Source: Synechococcus sp. NOUM97013 | GTDB lineage: Bacteria; Cyanobacteriota; Cyanobacteriia; PCC-6307; Cyanobiaceae | Reading direction: 5' to 3' | Assembly (NCBI RefSeq): GCF_014279815.1 | Contig: NZ_CP047941.1 | Coordinates: 1,798,001-1,862,000, forward strand | DNA: 64,000 nt | Part shown: piece by piece, positions 48,096 to 58,958 of the stretch | Numbering within the stretch: position 1 is the stretch's first letter | How the letters are laid out: every line of letters begins with the position of its first letter | Position numbers and translations under genes: made by a program | The notes under the pieces: generated by a model | Database searches by the model: none | The model's input: only the letters and a program-made list of their open reading frames with translations | Told to the model about the DNA's origin: nothing

Positions 48096-48514
48096 CCAGT
48101 TCGATCCAGGAAGAGACTTTCTACGAAGGCGGCCCTGCCAAGGGAGATCTGATTTTCAATCTCCTTCTGGGCCTCACTCTCATCGGCCTTCCCTTCGCGG
48201 TAGGCGGGGTGGTAAGGGCCCTCTGGCTGCGTTTCAAGGTCACCAGTCGACGCATCTCCGTTAGCGGCGGCTGGTTGGGCAGGGATCGCACCCAAGTGGT
48301 CTACAGCCAGATCAAGGAAGTCCGCTGTGTGCCTCGGGGCTTTGGTGCCTGGGGCGACATGGTGCTGGTGCTCACGGACGGCTCGCGTCTAGAACTGCGC
48401 TCCATGCCCAGATTCCGAGAGATTGAGACCTACATCGAGGAACGGATCAAGGCCAGTCCTGCTGCCAAAAAGGCAGACAGCGACGCCGCATCCACCAAGG
48501 GATTCGCTGCCTGA
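48092..48514 (+). CDS. PH-domain (DUF304-type) membrane protein
   Basis: 140 residues. A hydrophobic hairpin (LIFNLLLGLTLIGLPFAVGGVVRALWL) is followed by a bacterial PH-like domain: FKVTSRRISVSGGWLGRDRTQVVY, IKEVRCVPRGFGAWGDMVLVL and DGSRLELRSMP. No enzyme motif. It replaces the usual YidD slot in the rpmH-rnpA-yidC cluster, so a membrane-insertion accessory role is possible. Confidence 0.85.
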   Translation: MTSSIQEETFYEGGPAKGDLIFNLLLGLTLIGLPFAVGGVVRALWLRFKVTSRRISVSGGWLGRDRTQVVYSQIKEVRCVPRGFGAWGDMVLVLTDGSRLELRSMPRFREIETYIEERIKASPAAKKADSDAASTKGFAA

Positions 48515-48589
48515 CCCCAGGCATCAGCGCAACAGCATCCCCGTTGTTGCACACTGGCATCACCTTTCATCACCACTCGGAACGCCATC

Positions 48590-49735
48590 GTGATCGGGTA
48601 CATCTCCGACAACCTGCTGCTACCAATCCTTGATTTCTTCTACGGATTGGTCCCCAGCTACGGACTTGCGATCGTGGCACTCACGGTGGTGATCCGCCTG
48701 GCGCTGTTTCCACTCAGCAACGGATCCATCCGCAGTGCTCGCCGCATGCGCATTGCCCAACCGGTGATGCAGAAGCGGCAAGCCGAGATCAAGGCACGCT
48801 TCGCCAGCAACCCGCAGAAACAGCAGGAAGAGCTGGGCAAGCTGATGAAGGAATTCGGCAGCCCGCTGGCCGGTTGTTTGCCTCTGCTCGTGCAGATGCC
48901 GATCCTGTTCGCTCTGTTTGCCACCCTGCGGGGATCACCGTTCGCGGATGTGCCTTACACCCTCAATTTGAAGGTGCTGCCGTCCGATCAGATTGCAGCC
49001 GTCGAACCCAAGCCCTTCAGCAGCGCCAGTCACTCGATCTTCATCACTGAGACTGATCACGTGCCCGTGATCGCGAGCCTGCCAGGGGGCACCAAGATCG
49101 GCTCCGGGGAATCTGTCCAGATTCAACTGCAGACAAAAAGCGGCACACCCTTCAGCGAAGTGCTGACCGATGTCGACAACGGCCAGTCCTTTCTCCCCGA
49201 TTGGACGGTGACCAAAGGCGAGTCCATTGTTTCCGTCTCCGACAGCGGCACGATCACTGCTCTGGCACCGGGTGATGCCACCGTCGAAGGCAAAATCCCC
49301 GGCCTAGCGGCACGCAGCGGCTTCCTGTTCATCAAGGCCCTGGGTCAGGTGGGCTTCTACACCGAAGGATCCATCAACTGGGATATCGCGATCCTGGTGG
49401 GATCCTTCGGCGTCAGCCTGTTCATTTCCCAGCTGCTGTCTGGCATGGGAATGCCTGCCAATCCCCAACAGGCAACTGCTAACAAAATCACGCCGGTCAT
49501 GATCACAGGCATGTTCCTGTTCTTCCCCCTGCCGGCGGGCGTTCTCCTGTACATGGTGATCGCCAACATTTTTCAAGCTGCGCAGACCTTTCTGCTCACC
49601 CGTGAGGCCTTACCCGACAATCTCCAGGCCATTCTTGATGAGCAGCTGAAGCAGGCCCAGACACCTGCAGCCGCCACCGCCGGTGGTGCAATCGGTAACC
49701 GGCTGCCCTTCGAACCGAAAGGCGGCAACAAATGA
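48590..49735 (+). CDS. yidC: Membrane protein insertase YidC/Alb3
   Basis: 381 residues, GTG start. The first helix pair region [19 protein letters not shown] and [25 protein letters not shown] are YidC marks. Between the second and third helices lies a long lumenal segment (about 130-255), containing [17 protein letters not shown] and [11 protein letters not shown], which reads like a Big_2-type Ig fold. The last helices include [24 protein letters not shown]. It inserts thylakoid and plasma-membrane proteins. The stop overlaps the DUF177 gene. Confidence 0.95.
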   Translation: MIGYISDNLLLPILDFFYGLVPSYGLAIVALTVVIRLALFPLSNGSIRSARRMRIAQPVMQKRQAEIKARFASNPQKQQEELGKLMKEFGSPLAGCLPLLVQMPILFALFATLRGSPFADVPYTLNLKVLPSDQIAAVEPKPFSSASHSIFITETDHVPVIASLPGGTKIGSGESVQIQLQTKSGTPFSEVLTDVDNGQSFLPDWTVTKGESIVSVSDSGTITALAPGDATVEGKIPGLAARSGFLFIKALGQVGFYTEGSINWDIAILVGSFGVSLFISQLLSGMGMPANPQQATANKITPVMITGMFLFFPLPAGVLLYMVIANIFQAAQTFLLTREALPDNLQAILDEQLKQAQTPAAATAGGAIGNRLPFEPKGGNK

Positions 49736-50280
49736 TTCCCGGCCTTGAGCCGGTACCGCTGAGGGAGCTGCAGGCCCTGGGGACATCCAGGGTCTGGGAC
49801 GTGGAAGGGCAACTCGAGGCGATGCCAAGCCTGACTCCCGTGCGCGGCACTCTCAGGGCCGAGCATCGCGGCAACCTGCTCGAAGTCGAAGGGTCGCTGC
49901 AAACCATCGTGTGCCTACGCTGCGATCGCTGCCTGGGCCGCTTCAACCAAGAGCTGAAGGCGGAGTCCAAGGAACTGATCTGGCTCGGAGATGAGCCAAC
50001 AGAAGAACTGCTGGCCGAGGCAGGGCTGGATTCCGAGACCCCGGATGGCCTGGTGGACTTCCTGAACCCCCGTGGAGATTTCGAGCCGGAACGTTGGGTG
50101 TTCGAACAACTGAGTCTTCAGATGTCGGTGGTCAACCGTTGCGGCGACCTCTGCCCAGGCATGCCGCAAGCCACGCCCGAACCCCGCGAGCCATCAACTG
50201 CGGTGACCGTGGATCCTCGCTGGCAGGCGCTGCAGGATCTGCAATCGTCCCTGCAACCGGATGGGGGAGACCATGACTGA
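49732..50280 (+). CDS. DUF177 (YceD-type) protein
   Basis: 182 residues. [21 protein letters not shown], then [18 protein letters not shown] is the DUF177 C-x2-C motif, and an acidic stretch ends with CGDLCPG and a C-terminal CP motif. YceD is linked to 23S rRNA accumulation in bacteria and plastids. ATGA with yidC, and its stop overlaps the next start, so the cluster is probably one transcript. Confidence 0.85.
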   Translation: MIPGLEPVPLRELQALGTSRVWDVEGQLEAMPSLTPVRGTLRAEHRGNLLEVEGSLQTIVCLRCDRCLGRFNQELKAESKELIWLGDEPTEELLAEAGLDSETPDGLVDFLNPRGDFEPERWVFEQLSLQMSVVNRCGDLCPGMPQATPEPREPSTAVTVDPRWQALQDLQSSLQPDGGDHD

Positions 50281-51772
50281 CACCTGGATCGGGCAACTGG
50301 ATCTACTCATCCGTTCAGGCACACCGCTGATCTGGATCCGCAGCCATGAGGAGGAGCGGGTTGAGGGACTGCTGCAGCAGACCTGTGAGCGGCTCCCCGA
50401 TCGCACCCTGGCCTGCTGGGACTTCGTGGGCGGCCTCAGTGGCGTGCTTGGGCAGGAGCAGCTGGGGGCGCGTCAGCCCATGGCCGTGCTGCAGTGGCTT
50501 CAAGATCGTTCCAGCAGCAATCCCACGTTGCTGCTGCTGAAAGACGTGCATCGCTTCTGTGATGACCCCGGCATCGCGCGCATGCTGCGCAACCTGTCCA
50601 GCCAGCTGCGCACCACCCCGCACACTCTGATCGTGACCTGCGGGCAATGGACGCCACCTGCAGATCTGGATGAAGCGCTCACATTGCTGGATCTGCCCTT
50701 GCCCCAGGAAGAGGAGCTGCGCACCCTGCTGGCCAACATCGCCCGCGCCAGCGGACGCGATCTGGAAGCGGATGTGCTGGAGGAACTCACCCATGCCTGC
50801 TGTGGCCTCAGCGAGGCTCGGGTGCGGCATGTGGCCGCCAAAGCTCTCGCCCAACGGGGATCCCTGAGCCGTGACGATCTGGCCGATGTGCTGGAAGAGA
50901 AACGCCTCTCCCTCGCCCGCAGCGAAGTGCTCGAGTTCTGCCAGACCGATGCCACACCGGGAGACATCGGCGGCCTGGAGACCCTGAAGCACTGGCTGGA
51001 TCAGCGCCATCGCGCCTTCAATGACGATGCCCGTCGATTCGGCCTGCCTCTCCCGCGCGGAGTTCTTCTGGTCGGTCCCCAGGGCACCGGCAAATCACTC
51101 ACGGCCCGTGCCATCGCGCACAGCTGGTCCATGCCGCTGTTGCGACTGGATGTGGGACGCCTGTTTTCCGGCCTGGTGGGTGCCAGTGAAGCGCGCACAC
51201 GCGACATGATTCAACGGGCAGAAGCCATGGCCCCATGCGTGCTGTGGATCGACGAAATCGACAAGGGGTTCGGCAACGACAGCCGCAGCGATGGCGGCAC
51301 CAGCCAGCGCGTGCTGGCCACCGTGCTCACCTGGATGGCTGAGAAGCGCTCCGCGGTGTTTGTGGTGGCCACCGCCAACGGCGTGGAGCGGCTGCCGGCT
51401 GAACTGCTCCGGAAAGGACGCTTCGATGAGATCTTTCTGCTGGATCTCCCCTCGCGGGACGAGCGCAACAGCATCGTGAGCTTGCACCTCCAGCGCCGAC
51501 GCCCCGGCCTTGAGTTGCCTCTCTCCACCGTGATCGACCGCACCGATGGGTATTCAGGCGCTGAACTCGAACAGGTGGTGATTGAAGCCATGCACCTGGC
51601 CTTCGCGGACAGCCGTGAGCTGTCTGAAAGCGATCTGATCCAGGCCGCAGCACAACTGGTGCCACTGTCACGCACCGCACGGGAACAACTGGAGAGCCTC
51701 AAGCAATGGGCCAGCGCGGGTCGCGCGCGACCCGCTTCATTGCGGGGAGTAACGAACTCTCAACCGGCGTAA
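50273..51772 (+). CDS. Ycf46-type AAA ATPase
   Basis: 499 residues from ATG 50273; ATG 50261 (MGETM) is in frame. The N-terminal half is a degenerate AAA module (LLLLKDVHRFCDDPGIA); the second has Walker A GPQGTGKS, Walker B CVLWIDEIDKGF, the sensor ATANGVERLPAELLRKGRFDE with an Arg finger. This is the Ycf46 family of cyanobacteria and plastids, whose substrate is not known but which is linked to inorganic carbon regulation in some species. Overlaps DUF177. Confidence 0.9.
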   Translation: MTDTWIGQLDLLIRSGTPLIWIRSHEEERVEGLLQQTCERLPDRTLACWDFVGGLSGVLGQEQLGARQPMAVLQWLQDRSSSNPTLLLLKDVHRFCDDPGIARMLRNLSSQLRTTPHTLIVTCGQWTPPADLDEALTLLDLPLPQEEELRTLLANIARASGRDLEADVLEELTHACCGLSEARVRHVAAKALAQRGSLSRDDLADVLEEKRLSLARSEVLEFCQTDATPGDIGGLETLKHWLDQRHRAFNDDARRFGLPLPRGVLLVGPQGTGKSLTARAIAHSWSMPLLRLDVGRLFSGLVGASEARTRDMIQRAEAMAPCVLWIDEIDKGFGNDSRSDGGTSQRVLATVLTWMAEKRSAVFVVATANGVERLPAELLRKGRFDEIFLLDLPSRDERNSIVSLHLQRRRPGLELPLSTVIDRTDGYSGAELEQVVIEAMHLAFADSRELSESDLIQAAAQLVPLSRTAREQLESLKQWASAGRARPASLRGVTNSQPA

Positions 51773-51844
51773 CAATCTGAGTGGGGCGATCAAGCCAGAT
51801 CCCTGAGCACTCCTTAGGTTCCGGTCACCGACCGCAAACCTTCT

Positions 51845-52006
51845 GTGAACCGTCCTTCCGATTTCACTGCTCAGCTGGCAGCAGCATGCCTCGGAGCCGG
51901 TGTGATCACCACGGTGGCTGTGGCCCAGGGCCAGAACCCGATCACCGCACTGGGGATCACCCTGTTCTCCGCCGTCGCTGCCGTGATGGTGGGACAGGTT
52001 CTCTGA
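51845..52006 (+). CDS. Small hydrophobic membrane protein
   Basis: 53 residues, GTG 51845. Two hydrophobic helices: LAAACLGAGVITTVAVAQG and ITALGITLFSAVAAVMVGQVL, joined by QNP. No family recognised. Sits between ycf46 and serS on the same strand; its size and two-helix form suggest a small subunit or an inner-membrane peptide. Confidence 0.6.
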   Translation: MNRPSDFTAQLAAACLGAGVITTVAVAQGQNPITALGITLFSAVAAVMVGQVL

Positions 52007-52065
52007 ACGCGAGGAAAGCGCTGGCAGCGGACGCTTAGGCTGCCGGCGCCGTCATTTGAATCCCC

Positions 52066-53343
52066 GTGCTCGATCAGCGCCTGGTGCGAGAGAACCCCGA
52101 GCTGATCGCGGCTCAACTGGGGCGCCGAGGCATGGATGTTGATCTCACATCCCTGCAACTGATCGCACAGCAGCAACGCGACCTCGAAGAACAACGCAGC
52201 AGCCTCCAGGCCGACGGCAACCGGATCGGCAAGGAGGTGGGCCAGAGAATTAAGGGAGGCGCTGATCCCAAGGGCGATGAAGTCGCCGAATTGCGCAAGG
52301 AGGGCAACGCCATCAAGCAGAAGGTGGCGGTGCTGGAAGACGAGGAGAAGCAACTGGCCTCGAAGCTGAAGACCCAGCTGCTCACCTTTCCCAACCTGCC
52401 GTCGAACGACAGCCCGGATGGCAAGGACGAAAACGACAACGTCGAGGTGCGCCGCTGGGGTCACCCGCGCGAGGAGCAAGGCCTCGAGGAGCATTGGGCG
52501 ATTGCCGATCGCCTGGGTCTGCTGGACAGCGAGCGGTCGGTGCGGATTGCGCAGAGCCGCTTTGTGACCCTGCTGGGCCAGGGGGCCCGGCTGGAACGTG
52601 CCCTAATCAATTTCATGCTGGACCTGCATACCGGCAAGGGCTACCGGGAAGTGCTACCTCCGGTTTTGGTGAACAGCGCCAGCCTCACCGGATCGGGTCA
52701 GCTGCCGAAATTTGCCGAAGAAAGTTTCCGCTGCGCTGAAGACGATCTATGGCTGACGCCCACGGCCGAGGTTCCGGTCACATCGCTGCACCGGGATGAA
52801 ATCATCCCGGTGGATCAGCTGCCGTTGCGCTACGTGGCGTACAGCCCCTGCTTCAGGCGGGAAGCTGGCAGCTATGGGCGTGACACCCGTGGCTTGATCC
52901 GCTTGCACCAGTTCAACAAGGTGGAGCTCTACTGGTTCGCTCATCCCGACCAGTCGGCTGAGGCCCACGCCCAGATCACCGCTGATGCCGAGGCGGTGCT
53001 GCAGGCCCTGGAGCTGCCTTATCGCGTGCTCGAACTCTGCACCGGTGATCTCGGCTTCTCAGCCACCCGCACCTATGACCTGGAGGTGTGGCTTGCCGGT
53101 GCTGGTGCCTTCCGGGAGATCTCAAGTTGCAGCGTATGCGGGGATTTCCAGGCACGGCGCTCCTCCATCCGCACCAAAGAAGGCAAAGCCACGCGCTTGG
53201 TGCACACACTGAACGGCAGCGGCCTGGCCATCGGCCGCACGATGGCGGCATTGCTGGAGAACGGTCAAGAGTCCGATGGAAGCGTGAAGCTCCCTCAGGC
53301 CTTGGTGCCGTACTTCGGTGGCGACCGTATCCAGCCAGAATGA
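52066..53343 (+). CDS. serS: Seryl-tRNA synthetase
   Basis: 425 residues, GTG start. The N-terminal coiled arm (residues 10-105) is followed by the class II catalytic core: [37 protein letters not shown] (motif 2) and [18 protein letters not shown] (motif 3). It charges tRNA-Ser and tRNA-Sec-type tRNAs. The rseP start lies 20 bases after its stop. Confidence 0.97.
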   Translation: MLDQRLVRENPELIAAQLGRRGMDVDLTSLQLIAQQQRDLEEQRSSLQADGNRIGKEVGQRIKGGADPKGDEVAELRKEGNAIKQKVAVLEDEEKQLASKLKTQLLTFPNLPSNDSPDGKDENDNVEVRRWGHPREEQGLEEHWAIADRLGLLDSERSVRIAQSRFVTLLGQGARLERALINFMLDLHTGKGYREVLPPVLVNSASLTGSGQLPKFAEESFRCAEDDLWLTPTAEVPVTSLHRDEIIPVDQLPLRYVAYSPCFRREAGSYGRDTRGLIRLHQFNKVELYWFAHPDQSAEAHAQITADAEAVLQALELPYRVLELCTGDLGFSATRTYDLEVWLAGAGAFREISSCSVCGDFQARRSSIRTKEGKATRLVHTLNGSGLAIGRTMAALLENGQESDGSVKLPQALVPYFGGDRIQPE

Positions 53344-53362
53344 GTCCACTGAATCGGACCTC

Positions 53363-54445
53363 ATGAACGTTCTGGCCTCACTGCTGGCTCTGGGGCTGCT
53401 GATCGTGATCCATGAAGCCGGGCACTTCCTGGCCGCCCGACTGCAGGGCATCCGCGTCAACGGGTTCTCCGTGGGATTCGGGCCGGCGTTGCTCAAAACC
53501 GAGCGCGATGGCGTCACCTATGCGCTGCGCGTGTTGCCCCTGGGCGGTTTCGTCTCCTTCCCGGACGATGACGAGGACAGCGACATTCCCGATGATGATC
53601 CGGATCTGCTGCGCAACCGTCCGATTCCGCAGCGGTTGCTGGTGATCAGTGCCGGAGTGCTGGCTAACCTGCTGCTGGCCTGGTTGGTGCTCGTCAGCCA
53701 CACCGCCGTGACCGGAGTACCTGGTGAACCAGCTCCTGGGGTGATGGTGATGAGCGTGCAGGGCGGCGAGGCAGCGGCCACCTCGGGGCTGAAACCGGGC
53801 GACCGCATCCTCAGCATCGGGGATGTCTCCCTGGGCAGCGGCGAGCTCGCGGTGAAATCAGCCGTGGAGCCGATCCGTCAACACCCGGGGCAAGCCCTCA
53901 ATCTGCGCATCGAGCGCAACGGGGAACAACGGCCATTGACACTGACCCCCTCGGACCAACAGGGCACTGGTCGCATCGGCGCTCAGCTGCAGGAGGTGCT
54001 CACCGGTGAGAGTCGGCCGGTGTCGTCGCCGTGGGAAGCGATCACCGTGTCCAGCCATCAGTTCAGCGGACTGGTCAGCCGTACAGCAGCCGGCTACGCC
54101 GGACTGTTCACCAATTTCGGAGCCACGGCCCAGCAAGTGTCGGGTCCGGTGAAAATCGTGGAGATGGGCGCTCAGCTCTCCAGCCAGGGAGGCTCCGGAC
54201 TGGCCCTATTCGTGGCCTTGATCTCCATCAACCTCGGCGTGCTCAATGCCCTGCCCCTGCCCCTGCTTGATGGAGGCCAGGCGGTGTTGCTGCTTCTGGA
54301 AGGACTGCGCGGTCGTCCGCTGCCCGAGCGCTTCCAATTGGCAGTCATGCAATCGAGCCTGCTGTTCGTGCTCGGCCTCAGTGTTCTGCTGATCGTGCGT
54401 GACACCAGCCAGCTGCCGGTGGTACGTCAATTGCTGGGACAGTGA
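53363..54445 (+). CDS. rseP: Site-2-type intramembrane zinc metalloprotease RseP
   Basis: 360 residues from ATG 53363. HEAGH (17-21) is the zinc site. A PDZ domain sits in the middle ([21 protein letters not shown]). The third zinc ligand and final helices are in [21 protein letters not shown]. It cuts membrane-bound regulators within the bilayer, as in anti-sigma release. Follows serS; rpsN starts 43 bases after its stop. Confidence 0.93.
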   Translation: MNVLASLLALGLLIVIHEAGHFLAARLQGIRVNGFSVGFGPALLKTERDGVTYALRVLPLGGFVSFPDDDEDSDIPDDDPDLLRNRPIPQRLLVISAGVLANLLLAWLVLVSHTAVTGVPGEPAPGVMVMSVQGGEAAATSGLKPGDRILSIGDVSLGSGELAVKSAVEPIRQHPGQALNLRIERNGEQRPLTLTPSDQQGTGRIGAQLQEVLTGESRPVSSPWEAITVSSHQFSGLVSRTAAGYAGLFTNFGATAQQVSGPVKIVEMGAQLSSQGGSGLALFVALISINLGVLNALPLPLLDGGQAVLLLLEGLRGRPLPERFQLAVMQSSLLFVLGLSVLLIVRDTSQLPVVRQLLGQ

Positions 54446-54488
54446 GACGGTATCGTTGTTGATTGAACTGCTCCTTTTCAACCGCTGC

Positions 54489-54791
54489 ATGGCCAAGAAG
54501 TCGATGATCGCCCGCGATGCGAAGCGGAAGAAAATGGTGGAGCGCTTCGCTGCCAAGCGGACGGCTCTGATGGCCGCCTTCGACGCTGCGAAGGATCCGA
54601 TGGAGCGTCTTGAGATTCACCGCAAGATCCAAGCCCTGCCTCGCAACAGTGCGCCCACCCGCATGCGCAATCGCTGCTGGGCCACCGGCAAGCCCCGGGG
54701 TGTGTATCGCGATTTCGGCCTGTGCCGCAACCAGCTGCGCGAGCGGGCTCACAAGGGCGAGCTCCCTGGCGTGGTCAAGTCCAGCTGGTGA
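54489..54791 (+). CDS. rpsN: Ribosomal protein uS14
   Basis: 100 residues, the long, zinc-free form: [20 protein letters not shown] at the start and [23 protein letters not shown] at the end. The two Cys residues are not in a zinc array. It ends 33 bases before a strong terminator. Confidence 0.97.
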   Translation: MAKKSMIARDAKRKKMVERFAAKRTALMAAFDAAKDPMERLEIHRKIQALPRNSAPTRMRNRCWATGKPRGVYRDFGLCRNQLRERAHKGELPGVVKSSW

Positions 54792-54823
54792 TCGGCTGAG
54801 ATCCAATCGCTTTGTAGCCAGAG

Positions 54824-54851
54824 AAGGAGGTGAGCAATCACCTCCTTTTTT
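54824..54851 (+). terminator. Intrinsic terminator after rpsN with SD/anti-SD arms
   Basis: AAGGAGGTGA, loop GCAA, TCACCTCCTT, then T-run. The 5' arm is the perfect Shine-Dalgarno sequence and the 3' arm repeats the 16S rRNA 3' tail. Ten-base-pair stem, six T residues. The rest of the gap to pnp (54852-54950) has no other gene. Confidence 0.85.
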
Positions 54852-54950
54852 GATGCAATCGTCGTGAGGAAGCTGATTGGATTGCGAGGGATTGGCAGTT
54901 CAATCCGCCGAAGTGCCAGAATCAGATTTGACAGAAAGACATAAACAACA

Positions 54951-57116
54951 GTGCAAGGTCAGACCCAGTCGATCTCCTTTGACGGTCGGGAGATTCGACT
55001 GACCACAGGGCGATATGCCCCCCAGGCCGGTGGTTCCGTGATGATTGAGTGCGGCGACACGTCCGTGCTCGTGACCGCCACCCGTTCAGCAGGGCGCGAG
55101 GGCATTGATTTCCTGCCCCTCATCTGCGACTACGAGGAACGCCTCTATGCCGCAGGTCGCATCCCAGGCAGTTTCATGCGCCGGGAGGGACGTCCGCCCG
55201 AACGGGCCACGCTGACTTGCCGCCTGATCGATCGTCCGATGCGGCCGCTGTTCCCCAGCTGGCTCAGAGATGACCTGCAGATCGTGGCCACCTGCATGTC
55301 CTTGGACGAGCGGGTCCCCGCCGATGTGCTGTCGGTGACTGGGGCCTCCCTCGCCACCTTGCTTGCAGGCATTCCTTTCAATGGCCCGATGGCGGCCGTG
55401 CGCGTCGGCCTTCTTGGCGACGACTTCGTGTTGAATCCCAGCTACCGCGAAATTGAACGTGGGGATCTGGATTTAGTGGTAGCCGGCACGCCGGATGGCG
55501 TGGTGATGGTGGAAGCAGGTGCCAACCAGCTGCCAGAGCAAGATGTGATCGAAGCGATTGACTTCGGTTACGAGGCTGTCTGCGAACTGATCAAGGCCCA
55601 GGAGGCCATCCTCAAGGAAGCGGGCATCGAGCAGGTGAAGCCCGAGGCTCCCAGCGAAGACACCACCCTGCCCGTCTATCTCGAGAAAGCGTGCAGCAAG
55701 TCGATCAGTGAGGTGCTGAGCCAGTTCGACCAGAGCAAGGCCGAACGGGACGAAAAACTGGACGCGATCCGCAGCAAGACTGCGGAAACTATCGACAAGC
55801 TGAAGGAAAGCGACCCAGTGCGTCAGCTGGTGTCCAGCAATGGCAAGGCCCTGCCCACCAGCTTCAAGGCTCTGACCAAAAAGCTGATGCGCCAGCAGAT
55901 CGTCAAAGACGGCAAGCGCGTGGATGGCCGGACCCTGGATCAGGTGCGTCCGATCAGCGCCCTGGCAGGCGTGCTGCCCAAGCGCGTTCATGGCTCGGGC
56001 CTGTTCCAGCGTGGACTGACCCAGGTGTTGTCCACCGCCACCCTCGGCACTCCCAGTGATGCCCAGGAGATGGACGACCTGAACCCCAACACCGAGAAGA
56101 CCTACCTCCACCACTACAACTTCCCGCCCTATTCCGTGGGCGAGACCAAACCGATGCGCTCCCCTGGGCGTCGCGAGATCGGCCACGGTGCTCTGGCTGA
56201 GCGGGCGATTCTTCCCGTGCTTCCGGCCAAAGACACCTTCCCCTACGTGGTGCGCGTGGTGAGCGAAGTGCTCAGCTCCAACGGCTCCACTTCCATGGGT
56301 TCGGTCTGCGGCAGCACCCTGGCGCTGATGGACGCTGGAGTTCCGCTCAAGGCACCGGTCAGCGGCGCCGCCATGGGCCTGATCAAGGAAGGCGATGAGG
56401 TGCGAATCCTCACCGACATCCAGGGAATCGAGGATTTCCTCGGCGACATGGACTTCAAGGTGGCCGGCACCGACAAGGGCATCACTGCCCTGCAGATGGA
56501 CATGAAGATCACTGGTCTGGCCATCAACACCGTTGCTGAAGCCATCAACCAGGCTCGCCCCGCGCGTCTTCACATCCTTGAAAAGATGTTGGAGGCCATC
56601 GACACCCCACGGGAAGGCATGTCACCCCATGCCCCTCGTCTGCTGAGCTTCCGTATCGATCCGGAACTGATCGGCACCGTGATCGGTCCTGGGGGACGCA
56701 CCATCAAGGGCATCACTGAGCGCACCAACACCAAGATCGACATCGAGGACAGTGGCATCGTCACCATTGCCTCCCACGACGGTGCAGCAGCCGATGAAGC
56801 CCAGAAGATCATCGAAGGGTTGACGCGCAAGGTGAACGAAGGCGAAGTGTTCAGCGGTTCGATCACCCGGATCATTCCGATCGGAGCCTTCGTGGAAATT
56901 CTTCCTGGCAAGGAAGGCATGATCCACATCTCCCAGCTCTCCGAAGCGCGGGTAGAGAAGGTGGAAGACGTGGTGAAGGTGGGCGACGAAGTCACCGTGC
57001 GTGTGCGCGAGATCGACAATCGCGGCCGCATCAACCTCACCCTGCGCGGTGTGCCCCAGAGCGGCGAGGATGCCGCTCCTGAACCCGCTCCGACCCCCGT
57101 CGCGCCCCTCTCCTGA
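54951..57116 (+). CDS. pnp: Polyribonucleotide nucleotidyltransferase
   Basis: 721 residues, GTG start. Two RNase PH-like halves: [19 protein letters not shown] first, then [20 protein letters not shown] and [17 protein letters not shown] in the second, catalytic one. The C-terminus has a KH domain ([11 protein letters not shown]) and an S1 domain ([20 protein letters not shown]). It degrades RNA from the 3' end by phosphorolysis. Convergent with cysQ, 11 bases between stops. Confidence 0.97.
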   Translation: MQGQTQSISFDGREIRLTTGRYAPQAGGSVMIECGDTSVLVTATRSAGREGIDFLPLICDYEERLYAAGRIPGSFMRREGRPPERATLTCRLIDRPMRPLFPSWLRDDLQIVATCMSLDERVPADVLSVTGASLATLLAGIPFNGPMAAVRVGLLGDDFVLNPSYREIERGDLDLVVAGTPDGVVMVEAGANQLPEQDVIEAIDFGYEAVCELIKAQEAILKEAGIEQVKPEAPSEDTTLPVYLEKACSKSISEVLSQFDQSKAERDEKLDAIRSKTAETIDKLKESDPVRQLVSSNGKALPTSFKALTKKLMRQQIVKDGKRVDGRTLDQVRPISALAGVLPKRVHGSGLFQRGLTQVLSTATLGTPSDAQEMDDLNPNTEKTYLHHYNFPPYSVGETKPMRSPGRREIGHGALAERAILPVLPAKDTFPYVVRVVSEVLSSNGSTSMGSVCGSTLALMDAGVPLKAPVSGAAMGLIKEGDEVRILTDIQGIEDFLGDMDFKVAGTDKGITALQMDMKITGLAINTVAEAINQARPARLHILEKMLEAIDTPREGMSPHAPRLLSFRIDPELIGTVIGPGGRTIKGITERTNTKIDIEDSGIVTIASHDGAAADEAQKIIEGLTRKVNEGEVFSGSITRIIPIGAFVEILPGKEGMIHISQLSEARVEKVEDVVKVGDEVTVRVREIDNRGRINLTLRGVPQSGEDAAPEPAPTPVAPLS

Positions 57117-57127
57117 GGGGCTCAGGT

Positions 57128-58045
57128 TCAGACCTGAAACCCAGGATCAATCGTGGCCATCGCCCGTGTCGCTATCTCTTCGAGAGCGGCATGGGCTTTT
57201 CCATGACTGGCAATCAAACAGCCGGCCTGTCGCACATCGCCGGTGTTGTAGGTCAAGAGCTCACCATCGGCATGGGTGAAAGCACCACCGGCAGCCAGCA
57301 GCACCGCTTCCGGCGCGGCCATGTCCCAGTCCTTAGGAGCACTCTTGCCGGAGAGAGAGACGTAGAGGTCTGTCTCGCCACGCAGGATCGTGGCGACCTT
57401 GTAGCCAACGCTGCCCACCGCTTTGGAACCGCCGAGCGCGAGGGTGTCAATCAGTTTCACCAGACGGTCGTCACGGTGGCTGCGGCTGGCCACCAGGATC
57501 AGCTCCGAAACGGCGGTTCTGTCGCTGAAGCGAACCGGCGACCGATCACCTTGACGGTCTTCACACCAGGCCCCTTCGCCGACGAGGCCGATCCAGAGTT
57601 CGTCGGCTTCCGGCAGCAACACCACCCCCAGCACAGGACGCCGTCCCTGCACCAGGGCCAAATGCACGGCGTATTCGCCAGTGCCCTGCAGAAAATCCTT
57701 GGTGCCATCCAGCGGATCGAGAATCCAGAGCCAATCCGCCGGCAGCGGCTGGCCCTCCGTGAGCTGCTCTTTGGCGGTCTCCTCACTAAGCAGGGTCCAG
57801 CCCGCCTCCGGGAACGCCTGCTTCAGACCATCCAGCAACCACTGATTCACGGCCAGGTCAGCCGCCGACACCGGGCCCTCTCCACCGTCATCCACACTCA
57901 AGGCTTTGGGGAAGCCGTACGGAGGCTGCTCACCGCGGGAATAGGCACGCAAAATGTCGGCGGCTCCCCAACAGAGTGGGCGCAAGGCCGCGAGCAGAGC
58001 ATCCTGGCTGACACCGGCAGGCAAGGTCGGAGCAGTCGGCATCAT
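57128..58045 (-). CDS. cysQ: 3'(2'),5'-bisphosphate nucleotidase CysQ
   Basis: 305 residues from ATG 58045 (a second ATG is at 58042). LLSEETAKEQL, WILDPLDGTKDF and KDWDMAAPEAVLLAAGG are the Li-sensitive phosphatase motifs that bind the two metals. It clears PAP formed in sulfate assimilation. Divergent from rsmI with only 23 bases between starts. Confidence 0.92.
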   Translation of the reverse strand: MMPTAPTLPAGVSQDALLAALRPLCWGAADILRAYSRGEQPPYGFPKALSVDDGGEGPVSAADLAVNQWLLDGLKQAFPEAGWTLLSEETAKEQLTEGQPLPADWLWILDPLDGTKDFLQGTGEYAVHLALVQGRRPVLGVVLLPEADELWIGLVGEGAWCEDRQGDRSPVRFSDRTAVSELILVASRSHRDDRLVKLIDTLALGGSKAVGSVGYKVATILRGETDLYVSLSGKSAPKDWDMAAPEAVLLAAGGAFTHADGELLTYNTGDVRQAGCLIASHGKAHAALEEIATRAMATIDPGFQV

Positions 58046-58068
58046 GGGAAGGTCTGGGCGGAGCCATT

Positions 58069-58935
58069 GTGAAGCAGCGCGCCGAACCGGAAAACGGTGT
58101 CCTCTACATGGTCGGCACACCAATCGGTCATCTCGGTGACCTCTCACCGCGGGCGCGGGCGCTGCTGGCGGCGGTGGACACGGTGGCCTGTGAAGACACG
58201 CGCCACAGCGGCCAGCTGCTCTCCGCGTTGGGATCGACAGCCAGACGCTGCAGCTTTCATCAGCACAACACCCACAGCCGCATCCCCCAATTGCTGGAGG
58301 AACTGAGCCAGGGCCGCAGCGTGGCGGTGATCAGTGATGCTGGCCTGCCAGGCATCAGCGACCCGGGCGAAGAGCTGGTGGCTGCAGCGAGGGCAGCGGG
58401 CCATGCCGTGATTTGCATCCCGGGGCCCTGCGCCGCCACCACGGCCCTGGTCAGCAGCGGACTCCCCAGCGGTCGCTTCTGCTTCGAAGGATTTCTGCCC
58501 GCCAAAGGGAGAGATCGCCGACAACGGCTGGAAATCCTTGCCAAGGAACCCCGCACCACCGTGCTGTACGAGGCACCCCACCGACTGCTGAAACTGCTGG
58601 AGGAACTGCAGGAGCACTGCGGTGCTGCACGCCCCCTGCAGGTGACCCGTGAACTGACCAAGCGCCACGAAGAACAGGTTGGGCCCACCATCAGCGAGGC
58701 CCTGACGCATTTCACCCATCAGGCACCCCAAGGAGAATTCACCCTGGTGCTCGGTGGCGCCGAGGAGCAGACCCCAGAGCCTCTGAATGACGAGGCCTGC
58801 CTGCAACAACTCCAAGAGCTGATCGCCGATGGCATGAAAGCCAATGATGCGGCTCGGGACCTGGCGCATCGCAGTGGACGCTCAAAGCGGGAGCTGTATG
58901 CACTGCTGCACAGCGCAGAGAACCAGGCAGACTGA
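58069..58935 (+). CDS. rsmI: 16S rRNA (cytidine1402-2'-O)-methyltransferase
   Basis: 288 residues, GTG start. LYMVGTPIGHLGDLSPRA opens the tetrapyrrole-methylase-like fold, CEDTRHSGQLL follows, then SDAGLPGISDPGEELV and ALVSSGLPSGRFCFEGFLP. These are RsmI signatures. It modifies the ribosomal P site C1402. Confidence 0.95.
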   Translation: MKQRAEPENGVLYMVGTPIGHLGDLSPRARALLAAVDTVACEDTRHSGQLLSALGSTARRCSFHQHNTHSRIPQLLEELSQGRSVAVISDAGLPGISDPGEELVAAARAAGHAVICIPGPCAATTALVSSGLPSGRFCFEGFLPAKGRDRRQRLEILAKEPRTTVLYEAPHRLLKLLEELQEHCGAARPLQVTRELTKRHEEQVGPTISEALTHFTHQAPQGEFTLVLGGAEEQTPEPLNDEACLQQLQELIADGMKANDAARDLAHRSGRSKRELYALLHSAENQAD

Positions 58936-58958
58936 ATAAAGCGTTTGAACCACGCGGC

